Shown here: positions 1 to 5,472 of the stretch, piece after piece | Position numbering within the stretch: the first letter of the stretch is position 1 | Layout: each line of letters opens with the position of its first letter | NCBI GenBank assembly: GCA_937967725.1 | Contig: CALBSY010000515.1 | Location: 1 to 5,472, forward strand | DNA from: an uncultured Alphaproteobacteria bacterium | GTDB taxonomy: Bacteria; Pseudomonadota; Alphaproteobacteria; Caulobacterales; Aquidulcibacteraceae | Reading direction: 5' to 3' | DNA length: 5,472 nucleotides | Notes under the pieces: generated by a model | Told to the model about the DNA's origin: nothing | The model's database searches: none | The model's input: the letters and a program-made list of their open reading frames with translations, nothing else | Program-made: the position numbers and the translations under genes

Positions 1-2
1 CC

Positions 3-131
3 AACGGCTTCGTCACGGCGCTCGACGCCCGCCCCGGCACCCGGCTGTGGCAGGCACAACTGGGAGGTGCGGTGCGGGGCGGGGCGTCCAGCGACGGACG
101 CGTGATCTTCGCCGCCGCCGACAACGGCGAG
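3..131 (+). other. PQQ-type beta-propeller blade fragment fused in frame to the response regulator
   Basis: Reading from position 3, the frame has no stop and encodes about 43 residues unlike any receiver domain. It contains ALDARPGTRLW, the typical ALDaxtGxxxW blade signature of PQQ-like propellers (quinoprotein dehydrogenases, BamB), followed by a Ser-Ser-Asp-Gly-Arg turn and a hydrophobic strand ending in AAADNG, as expected for the next blade. Hand-counted GC is 75% for positions 1-60 and 78% for 61-120, falling to 60% for 121-180 and 62-67% for 181-300. In codons 1-45, 40 end in G or C. Both homology and composition therefore change near 114-137. The likeliest reading is the end of a foreign propeller gene joined to a truncated regulator, by rearrangement or misassembly. 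Which propeller family it came from cannot be told from one blade. Confidence 0.6.
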
Positions 132-701
132 GTGGGCCAATTTCTCGGCCAATCCGAGCCCTACGATCTCGCCATTCTCGACCTCGGCCTGCGCAAAGTG
201 GACGGGCTGTCGGTACTGAAGGCCTGGCGCAAGGAAGGCCGCTCGATGCCGGTGCTCATTCTCTCGGCGCGCGACCGTTGGAGTGAAAAGGTCGAAGGAC
301 TCGATCTCGGCGCCAACGACTATGTCACCAAGCCATTTCACATGGGGGAGCTCCTAGCGCGCGTACGCGCCAACGTGCGCCGCCAGACCGATCATAAGTC
401 TTCGGTGCTCGAAGTCGGCGAACTGCGCCTCAACTCGGCTACCGGACAGGTTACGGTCAATGGTGCGCCCGTGAAGCTCACGGCATACCAATACAAGGTG
501 CTCGATTACCTGATGCATCATGCGGGACGCATCGTGTCGCGCACGGAGCTGACCGAAAAAATCTATAGTCAGGACCATGAGCGCGACTCGAACACGATCG
601 AAGTGTTCATCGGTATCTTGCGCCGGAAAATCGGCGCCAACCGCATCATCACTGAAAAGGGCCTGGGCTACCGGCTAGTCGATCCCGCGGAACAGCAGTG
701 A
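3..701 (+). CDS. OmpR/PhoB-family response regulator (FeuP/PhoP-like), receiver N-terminus missing
   Basis: This is a DNA-binding transcription factor, normally phosphorylated by the kinase encoded next to it. The frame is open to the window edge; a GTG at 72 would give 209 residues but lies in the propeller-like segment, so no authentic start is visible. Numbering from GTG 72, receiver homology begins near residue 17. The phosphorylatable Asp is D37 (LAILDLGL), the switch Ser is S65 (LILSAR) and the conserved Lys is K87 (YVTKPF). The first beta strand, first helix and the acidic pair that binds Mg2+ are absent. The usual Pro four residues after the Asp is Arg (R41). A winged-helix domain spans about 111-203, with recognition helix SNTIEVFIGILRRKIG and wing motif EKGLGYRL. 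The SEKVEGLDLGANDYVTKPFHM stretch and the adjacent kinase suggest the FeuP/PhoP subgroup. As read, the protein probably could not be phosphorylated normally; the DNA-binding half looks intact. Confidence 0.88.
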   Translation, partial: NGFVTALDARPGTRLWQAQLGGAVRGGASSDGRVIFAAADNGEVGQFLGQSEPYDLAILDLGLRKVDGLSVLKAWRKEGRSMPVLILSARDRWSEKVEGLDLGANDYVTKPFHMGELLARVRANVRRQTDHKSSVLEVGELRLNSATGQVTVNGAPVKLTAYQYKVLDYLMHHAGRIVSRTELTEKIYSQDHERDSNTIEVFIGILRRKIGANRIITEKGLGYRLVDPAEQQ

Positions 702-2152
702 GTGAAGCGCCCGCGGGCATCTTCGGACGCTTTCGGGCGCTGATCCGCCGCTCGCTGGCCGCGCGGCTTCTCACCATCGCGATCGTCAGCGTGCTTGGGC
801 TCGTTATCATGGGCTGGATCGCGCACGCTCAATTCAATCGCCAACTGCTGCGCCTGCTAATCGATCCGGAAATCCAAAGCGTCGCCGACAATCTCGTGGG
901 CAATGCGGGACCTGGCCTATCGGGCGAGATCGTGCTGCAGGATCTCCCCTACGACCCGCGCTACCTACAGCCGCTCAGCGGGCGCTACTTTCAGATCGCG
1001 CGCATTCAGAGTGACGGTTCGCTCGACGTCCAAGTAATTTCGCCATCCCTGTTCGACGTCACCATCCCACTGGATCAGAAGCTGCAGACTGAGCTGACTG
1101 CCGCCGATGCGCCGCGCGAAGCGCGATTCCTCGATATTGAAGGGCCGGACGACGAGCCGTTGCGCGTTGTCGCACGTGTGGAACAGATTCCGCAGCTGGA
1201 GGGGCGCTATCTCTTCCTCGTTGGAGTTGCGCCCCAGGCCATTCTTGCGCCCGCCGCCAATCTTGTCGGCATCGCTTTCGCCGTTTTCATCGCATTCTGC
1301 GCCGTGATGGTGGCGGCGGTGACGGTGCTGCAGGTACGTGTGGGGCTAGAGCCTTTGCACGAATTGCAACGCGACATCGCGGACGTGCGCCGTGGCCAGC
1401 GCGAGCGGTTGGATGGTGAATATCCCGCCGAATTGCAGCCGGTCACGCAAGAACTCAACGCACTAGTCGACCACAATCGCGAGGTGGTCGAGCGCGCGCG
1501 CCGTCACGTTGGCAACCTTGCACATGCGCTCAAGACGCCGATCGCCGTGCTCAAGAATGCGGCCGCCGATGAGGGCGCTAATGATGTAGTAATGAAGCAA
1601 TCGATCGAAGAGATGGAAGGCTTTGTCGAGCGCCAGCTTCGCCGCGCCCGGGTGGCGGCACGCGCCGAAGCGCGGGCCGGCGCCCAAGCGCCGACCATCG
1701 CTTACCGCACGCCGGTACTGAAGAACCTCGAAGACCTCGTGTTTATGATGGAGCAGAAGTACGACCACGAGAAAGCGATAGACATCTCCGTGGAAGCGGA
1801 AGCCGACGTAACTTTCCGCGGCGAACGCGAGGACCTGTTAGAGATGGCCGCCAACTTGATCGACAACGCCTGCAAATACGGCCGAAGCCAGGTGATCGTG
1901 CGCCTGATGCCGCCCTTCGGCGATGACGGACTAATGGAGATCGTGGTGGAGGACGACGGCCCCGGATTGTCGGATGAGAACATCGCCACGGTTATGGCGC
2001 GCGGCGCGCGGCTGGATGAGGCCTTGCCTGGCCAGGGCCTCGGGCTGTCGATTTTGAAGGAAACCGTGGATCTTTATGCCGGCGAATTGTTGTTCGAGCG
2101 CGGCGAGCTAGGCGGCCTTAAGGCGCGCTTGAGGTTGCCCTCTACCGATTAG
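698..2152 (+). CDS. Membrane sensor histidine kinase (FeuQ/PhoQ-like)
   Basis: This inner-membrane sensor kinase of 484 residues would phosphorylate the adjacent regulator. It starts with GTG at 698, overlapping the regulator stop as GTGA, so the two are translationally coupled; a weak GGAA lies 5 bases upstream. Transmembrane helices are predicted at about 21-43 and 186-211, enclosing a periplasmic sensor region of about 140 residues. A HAMP-like linker follows (about 212-265). The phosphoacceptor is H276 in GNLAHALKTPIAVL, the PhoQ-type H-box. The ATPase domain has an N-box (NLIDNACKYG, 386-395), a G1 box (VEDDGPGL, 417-424) and a G2 box (GQGLGLSI, 445-452). All catalytic motifs are present and the length is normal for the family. 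The FeuQ-like label rests on the H-box type and on being next to ccm genes, as in rhizobia where feuPQ lies close to cycHJKL. The sensed signal cannot be deduced. Confidence 0.94.
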   Translation: MSEAPAGIFGRFRALIRRSLAARLLTIAIVSVLGLVIMGWIAHAQFNRQLLRLLIDPEIQSVADNLVGNAGPGLSGEIVLQDLPYDPRYLQPLSGRYFQIARIQSDGSLDVQVISPSLFDVTIPLDQKLQTELTAADAPREARFLDIEGPDDEPLRVVARVEQIPQLEGRYLFLVGVAPQAILAPAANLVGIAFAVFIAFCAVMVAAVTVLQVRVGLEPLHELQRDIADVRRGQRERLDGEYPAELQPVTQELNALVDHNREVVERARRHVGNLAHALKTPIAVLKNAAADEGANDVVMKQSIEEMEGFVERQLRRARVAARAEARAGAQAPTIAYRTPVLKNLEDLVFMMEQKYDHEKAIDISVEAEADVTFRGEREDLLEMAANLIDNACKYGRSQVIVRLMPPFGDDGLMEIVVEDDGPGLSDENIATVMARGARLDEALPGQGLGLSILKETVDLYAGELLFERGELGGLKARLRLPSTD

Positions 2153-2211
2153 TTCGCCTGCGGCGCCACTACTGATTTCGTCTGGGCGCGAACCGGGCTA
2201 GGCACGCACCG
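2153..2211 (+). other. 59-base gap between the kinase gene and ccmI
   Basis: This is the only non-coding gap longer than one base in the window. I see no stem-loop followed by a T-run, so no intrinsic terminator is supported, and no convincing -35/-10 pair. The ccm genes may be transcribed from the upstream regulator-kinase unit or from a weak promoter not recognisable here. Confidence 0.5.
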
Positions 2212-2871
2212 GTGTGGTCGATGCTATCCGTCCTTCTCGTTGGCGCGGCGCTTGCCGCCGCCGCTGCATTCTGGGTGCTGCGCGCCTATCGCCGCGCCGG
2301 TGGTGGCGCACGCACGGCATTCCCTGCATTGGCTGCTTGCGGCGCCGTCGGCATCGCCGCGCTCGCTGTATACATGATCATTGGACGACCCGAGCTTCCG
2401 GGCGCGTCCTACGCCGCGCGTTTGGAAGCGCTTCAACAGCGCGATCCGACAACTTATACCGTCGACGCAGCGCTTGCGGTGCTGCACGCGTCGGCGCGTG
2501 AGCGCCCGCACGATCCGCTGCCGCATTTCTACATGGGCCAATTGCTGCTCAATCAGGGCCGCGCCCAGGAGGCCGCCCGCGCCTATGATGCTGCACTGCG
2601 CCGAGAACCGGAATTGGCTGAGGCGATGTTGGGGCTGGGGCGCTCCCTTGTGGTTATCGAGCAAGGTCGCGTCACGCCGGAGGCGCTGGCGCTGTTTCAG
2701 CAGGCGGCGCGGCACACTGACGATCCGGCGCCGTGGATCTACCAAGCCATGGCGGCGATGGAGTTGAACGACCAAACAGAAACGCGTCGCCTCTGGGGCG
2801 AAGCGCTGGCGCGCATGGCGCCCGATGATCCGCGCCGAGAGATGGCGCGCCGCATGAGCGGAGGCGCTTAG
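2212..2871 (+). CDS. ccmI: Cytochrome c maturation protein CcmI (CycH), compact TPR form
   Basis: CcmI is a membrane-anchored chaperone that binds apocytochrome c and hands it to the CcmF/CcmH heme ligation complex in the periplasm. This 219-residue product has two hydrophobic helices (about 4-23 and 37-57). The second ends in YMIIGRPELPG, close to the family's usual xGRPDLP junction. A TPR region follows at about 100-200, with helix pairs such as HFYMGQLLLNQGRAQEAARAYDAAL (105-129) ending in REPEL. CcmI proteins are often 300-400 residues, so this one is short, mainly lacking a long C-terminal extension. The start is uncertain: GTG 2212 gives the longest plausible form, while ATG 2221 is in frame three codons later. 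Neither has a strong ribosome site (only TAGG about ten bases before 2212). Its place directly before ccmE supports the call more than its sequence, which is weakly conserved. Confidence 0.85.
   Translation: MWSMLSVLLVGAALAAAAAFWVLRAYRRAGGGARTAFPALAACGAVGIAALAVYMIIGRPELPGASYAARLEALQQRDPTTYTVDAALAVLHASARERPHDPLPHFYMGQLLLNQGRAQEAARAYDAALRREPELAEAMLGLGRSLVVIEQGRVTPEALALFQQAARHTDDPAPWIYQAMAAMELNDQTETRRLWGEALARMAPDDPRREMARRMSGGA
2860..2864 (+). promoter_or_regulatory. Shine-Dalgarno site of ccmE
   Basis: GGAGG lies inside the last codons of ccmI, 8 bases before the ccmE ATG at 2873. It fixes the ccmE start and implies translation close behind ccmI in one transcript. Confidence 0.75.
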
Positions 2872-2872
2872 C

Positions 2873-3313
2873 ATGCGCCGGCGCGACCAGCGGCTAGCGA
2901 TGATCGGAATTGCGGGCGCGGTACTCGTGCTGGCGGCGGCTCTGACGTTCGCGGGCCTTCGCGAATCCGTCGTATACTTTGTCGCGCCGTCAGAGTTGGC
3001 GGAGAAAGCCGAGCCGGGCCAACGCCTGCGATTAGGCGGCTTAGTCGTTGAAGGCACCGTTCGACGCGCCGAGGACGGGGCGATGCATTTCAGCGTGACC
3101 GATGGCGCGGTGCAGGTCGATGTGCGCTATGCGGGCGTTTTGCCTGACTTGTTTCGCGAGGGACAAGGCGTTGTTGCGGAAGGCACTTGGACGCCGGGCG
3201 CGGCGTTTGAGGCCCAACGCGTGCTGGCGCGGCACGATGAGACCTACATGCCGCGCGAAGTCGCCGAGGCGCTTAAAGAGCGCGGCGAGTGGAAAGGCGA
3301 CGCGCCGCCATGA
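2873..3313 (+). CDS. ccmE: Heme chaperone CcmE (CycJ)
   Basis: CcmE is the periplasmic heme carrier of System I. It accepts heme from CcmC/CcmD as a covalent adduct on a histidine and passes it to CcmF. The product is 146 residues, normal for the family. An N-terminal Arg-rich stretch (RRRDQR) precedes a single membrane anchor at about 9-28, giving the expected inside-positive topology. The OB-fold follows, with YFVAPSEL, GQRLRLGGLVVEGTV (49-63) and FSVTDGAVQVDVRYAGVLPDLF (about 73-94). The heme-binding motif is LARHDETYMP, with heme-attaching H121 and axial ligand Y125; the Alphaproteobacteria consensus is LAKHDExYxP. A short charged tail follows. The ATG at 2873 comes one base after the ccmI stop and has a good ribosome site. 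The gene looks fully intact. Confidence 0.97.
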   Translation: MRRRDQRLAMIGIAGAVLVLAAALTFAGLRESVVYFVAPSELAEKAEPGQRLRLGGLVVEGTVRRAEDGAMHFSVTDGAVQVDVRYAGVLPDLFREGQGVVAEGTWTPGAAFEAQRVLARHDETYMPREVAEALKERGEWKGDAPP

Positions 3314-3693
3314 TAGCGGAAATCGGCGCGTTCGCGGCCACGCTCGCATTGATGTTGAGCCTTGCGCAGGGTGCGCTGGGGCTGGCCGCGTCGCGTCGCG
3401 ACAGCCGTGCCGAGGCGGCCACTGCTGTTGCGCAGTCAGCAGCCGTGCTGTGTGGCGTCGCCTTCATCTGTCTGATTACTGTCTTTGTGCAGTCGGACTT
3501 CACGGTCGCGATCGTCGCCGCCAACTCGCACATCGATAAGCCGCTGATCTACAAAATCGCCGGCGCCTGGGGAAACCACGAAGGCTCGATGCTGCTGTGG
3601 TGTCTCGTATCGGCGTTATTCGGCGCGATTTTCGCGTCGGCGCGTGGCGGACAGAGCCTCGATTTGTGGTCGCGCGCGCTCGGCGTGCAGTGA
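3310..3693 (+). CDS. ccmF: CcmF (CycK), N-terminal part, ended by a premature in-frame TGA
   Basis: CcmF is the large integral-membrane heme lyase subunit that takes heme from CcmE and attaches it to apocytochrome c. This segment encodes its first 127 residues. I chose ATG 3310 because it overlaps the ccmE stop as ATGA and gives the family's normal beginning MIAEIGAFAATLAL; an in-frame GTG at 3289 would add seven residues inside ccmE. Transmembrane helices are predicted at about 4-26, 41-62 and 93-111. The conserved NSHIDKPLIYKIAGAWGNHEGSMLLW stretch (72-97) is complete. The frame then stops at TGA 3691-3693 just after SRALGVQ, at the start of the fourth helix. Family members continue here as VQG followed by a membrane helix, and homology resumes at once in the same frame. 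This is therefore a fragment of one ccmF gene, not a separate small protein. Confidence 0.93.
   Translation: MIAEIGAFAATLALMLSLAQGALGLAASRRDSRAEAATAVAQSAAVLCGVAFICLITVFVQSDFTVAIVAANSHIDKPLIYKIAGAWGNHEGSMLLWCLVSALFGAIFASARGGQSLDLWSRALGVQ
3691..3693 (+). other. In-frame TGA interrupting ccmF
   Basis: The TGA is codon 128 of the 642-codon ccmF frame. Family members usually have Gly at this point (AVQG before a membrane helix), so one G-to-T change from GGA would produce it. No frameshift is involved. TGA also ends the regulator, ccmE and ccmF itself, so it is a normal stop in this genome. No ribosome site precedes the adjacent TTG at 3694. Confidence 0.92.
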
Positions 3694-5238
3694 TTGGTGA
3701 CGGCCGGTGCCCTGATCTACACGCTCATGCTCTCCAACCCTTTCGCACGGCTTGATCCTGCGCCGATGCAAGGCGCAGGGCTCAATCCGTTGCTGCAGGA
3801 TCCGGCGCTCGCGATCCATCCGCCGATGCTTTATCTCGGCTATGTTGGTTTGAGCATCCCGTTTTCTCTCGCCATAGCGGCCTTGATTGCAGGTCGTGCA
3901 GACCAAGCATGGGCCAAAGCGTTGCGGCCGTGGACGCTCGTGGCGTGGACGTGTCTCACGCTCGGTATCGGGCTGGGCTCCTATTGGGCCTACTACGAAC
4001 TCGGCTGGGGCGGCTGGTGGTTCTGGGATCCGGTCGAGAACGCCAGCTTCATGCCGTGGCTGGTCGCGGCGGCGCTCGTACACTCCGCTATCGTGACCGA
4101 GCGGCGCGGCTCGCTGGCAAGCTGGACGATCTTGCTCGCCATCATGGGCTTCGGGCTGGCGTTGCTGGGCACATTTCTTGTTCGCTCTGGCGTGCTGACC
4201 TCGGTGCACGCCTTCGCCGTCGATCCGCAGCGCGGCATCGCCGTACTGGTACTGCTTGGCATCGCCATGGGTGTTGGATTCGGGCTCTACGCATGGCGTG
4301 CGCCGAAACTGATGCGCCCTTCGGGCTTCGCCGCGATTAGCCGCGAGAGCATGCTTGTTTGGAACAATTTTGGGCTGGCGGTGGCCGCTGGCGTGGTGCT
4401 GATTGGAACGCTTTACCCGCTTATCGTCGAGGCGCTCGGCGGCGGCTTGATCTCCGTGGGGCCGCCTTTCTTCAATATGACTGTGGCGCCGCTGCTCGCG
4501 GTTCTGTTCATCGTATTGCCGCTTGGCCCGATGCTGACTTGGCGTGTCGGCAGCGTGGGGGCGGCGTTTGCGCGATTGGCGCCTGCCGTTGTGCTCGCGT
4601 TGCTCACACTGATCGTTGCGCTCGTCTCCACGGGTTGGCGCGCTGTGCCCGCGATTGGCCTCGCTGTCGGGGTTTGGCTCATTGGGGGCGGGCTGGTGTA
4701 TCTTTGGACCCGGTTGCAGCGCGGTGACGGCGCGATGCTTGCGAAGATCGTGGTGCTGCCGCTCGCTGTGTGGTCAATGACGCTCGCTCACATTGGCGCG
4801 GGCGTGTTGACCATTGGCGCCGTCGCCGAAACTGGTTTCCGCTCCGAGCGTGCAGTCGCGCTTTCGCCTGGCGAGGGCGTCGCGTTCGCTGGGCGACGCG
4901 TGACCCTGCTTGAAGTCGGCGATGTAGACGGACCGAATTACACAGCAACGCGCGCGAACTTCCGCGTCGATGCGCCCGGCCACTCACGGCGACTTTCTGC
5001 CGAGCGCCGGTTCTATCCGACCGCGCAAGCGCCGACGACAGAAGTGGGAATCCTCAGCGCTCTCGACGGCGATCTCTACGTTGCGCTTGGCGAGCAGGTG
5101 CGCGGCGGCTCCGGCTGGGCGGTGCGGCTCTATCACAATCCACTGATCCATCTGATCTTCCTGGGGGCGGCCATGATGGCGTTGGGCGGCCTCTTGAGCC
5201 TTGTGGTGCTGATGCGGCGCAAGCGGAGCGAGCCATGA
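3694..5238 (+). CDS. ccmF: CcmF (CycK), C-terminal part after the in-frame TGA
   Basis: This stretch holds residues 129-642 of CcmF in the same frame as the N-terminal part; total length is normal for the family. Everything needed for heme handling is here. The WWD domain GWGGWWFWDPVENASFMPW lies at about 232-250 and faces the periplasm. Four conserved histidines fall almost exactly where E. coli CcmF has them: H170 (AIHPPMLYLGYVG), H258 (LVHSAIVTERRG), H300 (RSGVLTSVHAFAVD) and H494 (LAHIGAG), against E. coli 173, 261, 303 and 491. A periplasmic domain (about 505-605) precedes a last helix (about 612-635) and an RRKR tail. The first codon after the TGA is TTG and the next is GTG, with no ribosome site, so independent translation would need reinitiation and would begin inside a membrane helix. 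The stop overlaps the ccmH ATG as ATGA. No other lesion is visible, so any inactivation would be recent. Confidence 0.95.
   Translation: MVTAGALIYTLMLSNPFARLDPAPMQGAGLNPLLQDPALAIHPPMLYLGYVGLSIPFSLAIAALIAGRADQAWAKALRPWTLVAWTCLTLGIGLGSYWAYYELGWGGWWFWDPVENASFMPWLVAAALVHSAIVTERRGSLASWTILLAIMGFGLALLGTFLVRSGVLTSVHAFAVDPQRGIAVLVLLGIAMGVGFGLYAWRAPKLMRPSGFAAISRESMLVWNNFGLAVAAGVVLIGTLYPLIVEALGGGLISVGPPFFNMTVAPLLAVLFIVLPLGPMLTWRVGSVGAAFARLAPAVVLALLTLIVALVSTGWRAVPAIGLAVGVWLIGGGLVYLWTRLQRGDGAMLAKIVVLPLAVWSMTLAHIGAGVLTIGAVAETGFRSERAVALSPGEGVAFAGRRVTLLEVGDVDGPNYTATRANFRVDAPGHSRRLSAERRFYPTAQAPTTEVGILSALDGDLYVALGEQVRGGSGWAVRLYHNPLIHLIFLGAAMMALGGLLSLVVLMRRKRSEP
5225..5228 (+). promoter_or_regulatory. Shine-Dalgarno site of ccmH
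   Basis: GGAG lies in the last codons of ccmF, 6 bases before the ATG at 5235. It supports that start over the in-frame ATGs at 5250 and 5265. Confidence 0.65.
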
Positions 5239-5472
5239 GCACCGTCACTATGCTCGTCGCGGCGATGGCGCCGGCAGTGCTGGCCGATCCAGCGCAGGAG
5301 GCGCGCGCCCAGTCGCTGGAGCGCGAAATCCGATGTGTGCAGTGCGAGAACGAGCCGATTGCGCAATCCACAGCCGACATCGCCGCCGATATGCGCCGCC
5401 TTGTCCGCGAACGGGTCGCGGCTGGGGATAGTGACGAAGAAATGCGTGCCTTCTTCCGTCAGCGTGATGGCG
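5235..5472 (+). CDS. ccmH: Cytochrome c maturation thiol oxidoreductase CcmH (CycL), 3' end outside the window
   Basis: CcmH is a membrane-anchored periplasmic thiol oxidoreductase that reduces the CXXCH cysteines of apocytochrome c and acts with CcmF and CcmI in heme attachment. The 79 codons seen cover the signal region and most of the globular domain. The first 17 residues (MSTVTMLVAAMAPAVLA) form a short hydrophobic leader without the usual basic start. The redox motif is IRCVQCENEPI, with cysteines C34 and C37, matching the family's LRCxxCQNxxI. It is followed by IAADMRRLVRERVAAGDSDEEM, the conserved helices of the CcmH three-helix fold. The C-terminal membrane helix expected in this family would lie past the window edge. 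The ATG overlaps the ccmF stop as ATGA. Even if ccmF is broken, ccmH has its own ribosome site. Confidence 0.93.
   Translation, partial: MSTVTMLVAAMAPAVLADPAQEARAQSLEREIRCVQCENEPIAQSTADIAADMRRLVRERVAAGDSDEEMRAFFRQRDG

Noticed and set aside
2153..2211. Terminator or promoter between the kinase gene and ccmI
   Set aside because: The gap has short GC palindromes such as ggcgcc but no stem-loop with a T-run and no recognisable promoter boxes.
2224..3057. 277-residue open frame on the minus strand
   Set aside because: It lies opposite ccmI and ccmE, which have clear family motifs. The product is Arg/Ala-rich low-complexity sequence, typical of the reverse complement of GC-rich coding DNA.
3691..3740. 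Selenocysteine insertion or UGA recoded as a sense codon in ccmF
   Set aside because: Relatives have Gly, not Cys, at this position, and the sequence just after the TGA shows only a weak 3-base-pair GGC/GCC hairpin rather than a convincing bacterial SECIS. TGA also terminates the regulator, ccmE and ccmF, so the code is not reassigned.
3616..4209. 197-residue open frame on the minus strand spanning the ccmF TGA
   Set aside because: It is antisense to conserved CcmF sequence including the WWD domain, and its composition (Arg, His, Gln, Pro) does not resemble a real protein.
3694..5238. An independent gene starting at TTG 3694, giving a true two-subunit CcmF
   Set aside because: There is no ribosome site, the start would be inside a membrane helix, and homology is continuous across the TGA with exactly one codon changed. 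Kept only as a minor alternative in the findings.
5334..5360. Altered CcmH active-site neighbourhood (CENEP instead of CQNQS)
   Set aside because: Both redox cysteines and the surrounding helix pattern are kept; residues after the second cysteine vary between CcmH proteins, so this looks like ordinary variation.

Overview
This window most likely comes from an alphaproteobacterium. The DNA is GC-rich (about 60-67% in hand-counted 60-base blocks of the first response-regulator stretch, positions 121-300). Genes are packed on one strand with 1-4 base overlaps or gaps, apart from a single 59-base gap, and they follow the alphaproteobacterial System I cytochrome c maturation order ccmI-ccmE-ccmF-ccmH. 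The neighbouring two-component pair resembles FeuP/FeuQ and PhoP/PhoQ. The genus cannot be told from the sequence.

Layout, all on the + strand. Positions 3-701 hold an open frame running in from the window edge. Its last ~190 codons are an OmpR/PhoB-type response regulator. Its first ~40 codons instead look like a blade of a PQQ-type beta-propeller, replacing the start of the receiver domain. Positions 698-2152 encode the cognate membrane histidine kinase, which overlaps the regulator by a GTGA junction. A 59-base gap follows. Then come ccmI (2212-2871), ccmE (2873-3313), ccmF (3310-5238) and the start of ccmH (5235 to the window edge). The ccmF frame is interrupted by one in-frame TGA at 3691-3693.

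How the genes work together. CcmE carries heme covalently on a histidine in the periplasm. CcmF receives heme from it and attaches it to apocytochrome c. CcmI holds the apocytochrome, and CcmH keeps or makes its CXXCH thiols reduced. The regulator and kinase would be an envelope-sensing pair; sitting beside ccm is known synteny, and a regulatory link to heme attachment is only inference.

No new biological system is visible. Two anomalies deserve a second look: the nonsense codon inside an otherwise intact ccmF, and the apparent junction near positions 114-137, where both protein homology and base composition change. Each could be a real mutation or rearrangement, or an assembly or base-calling artefact.
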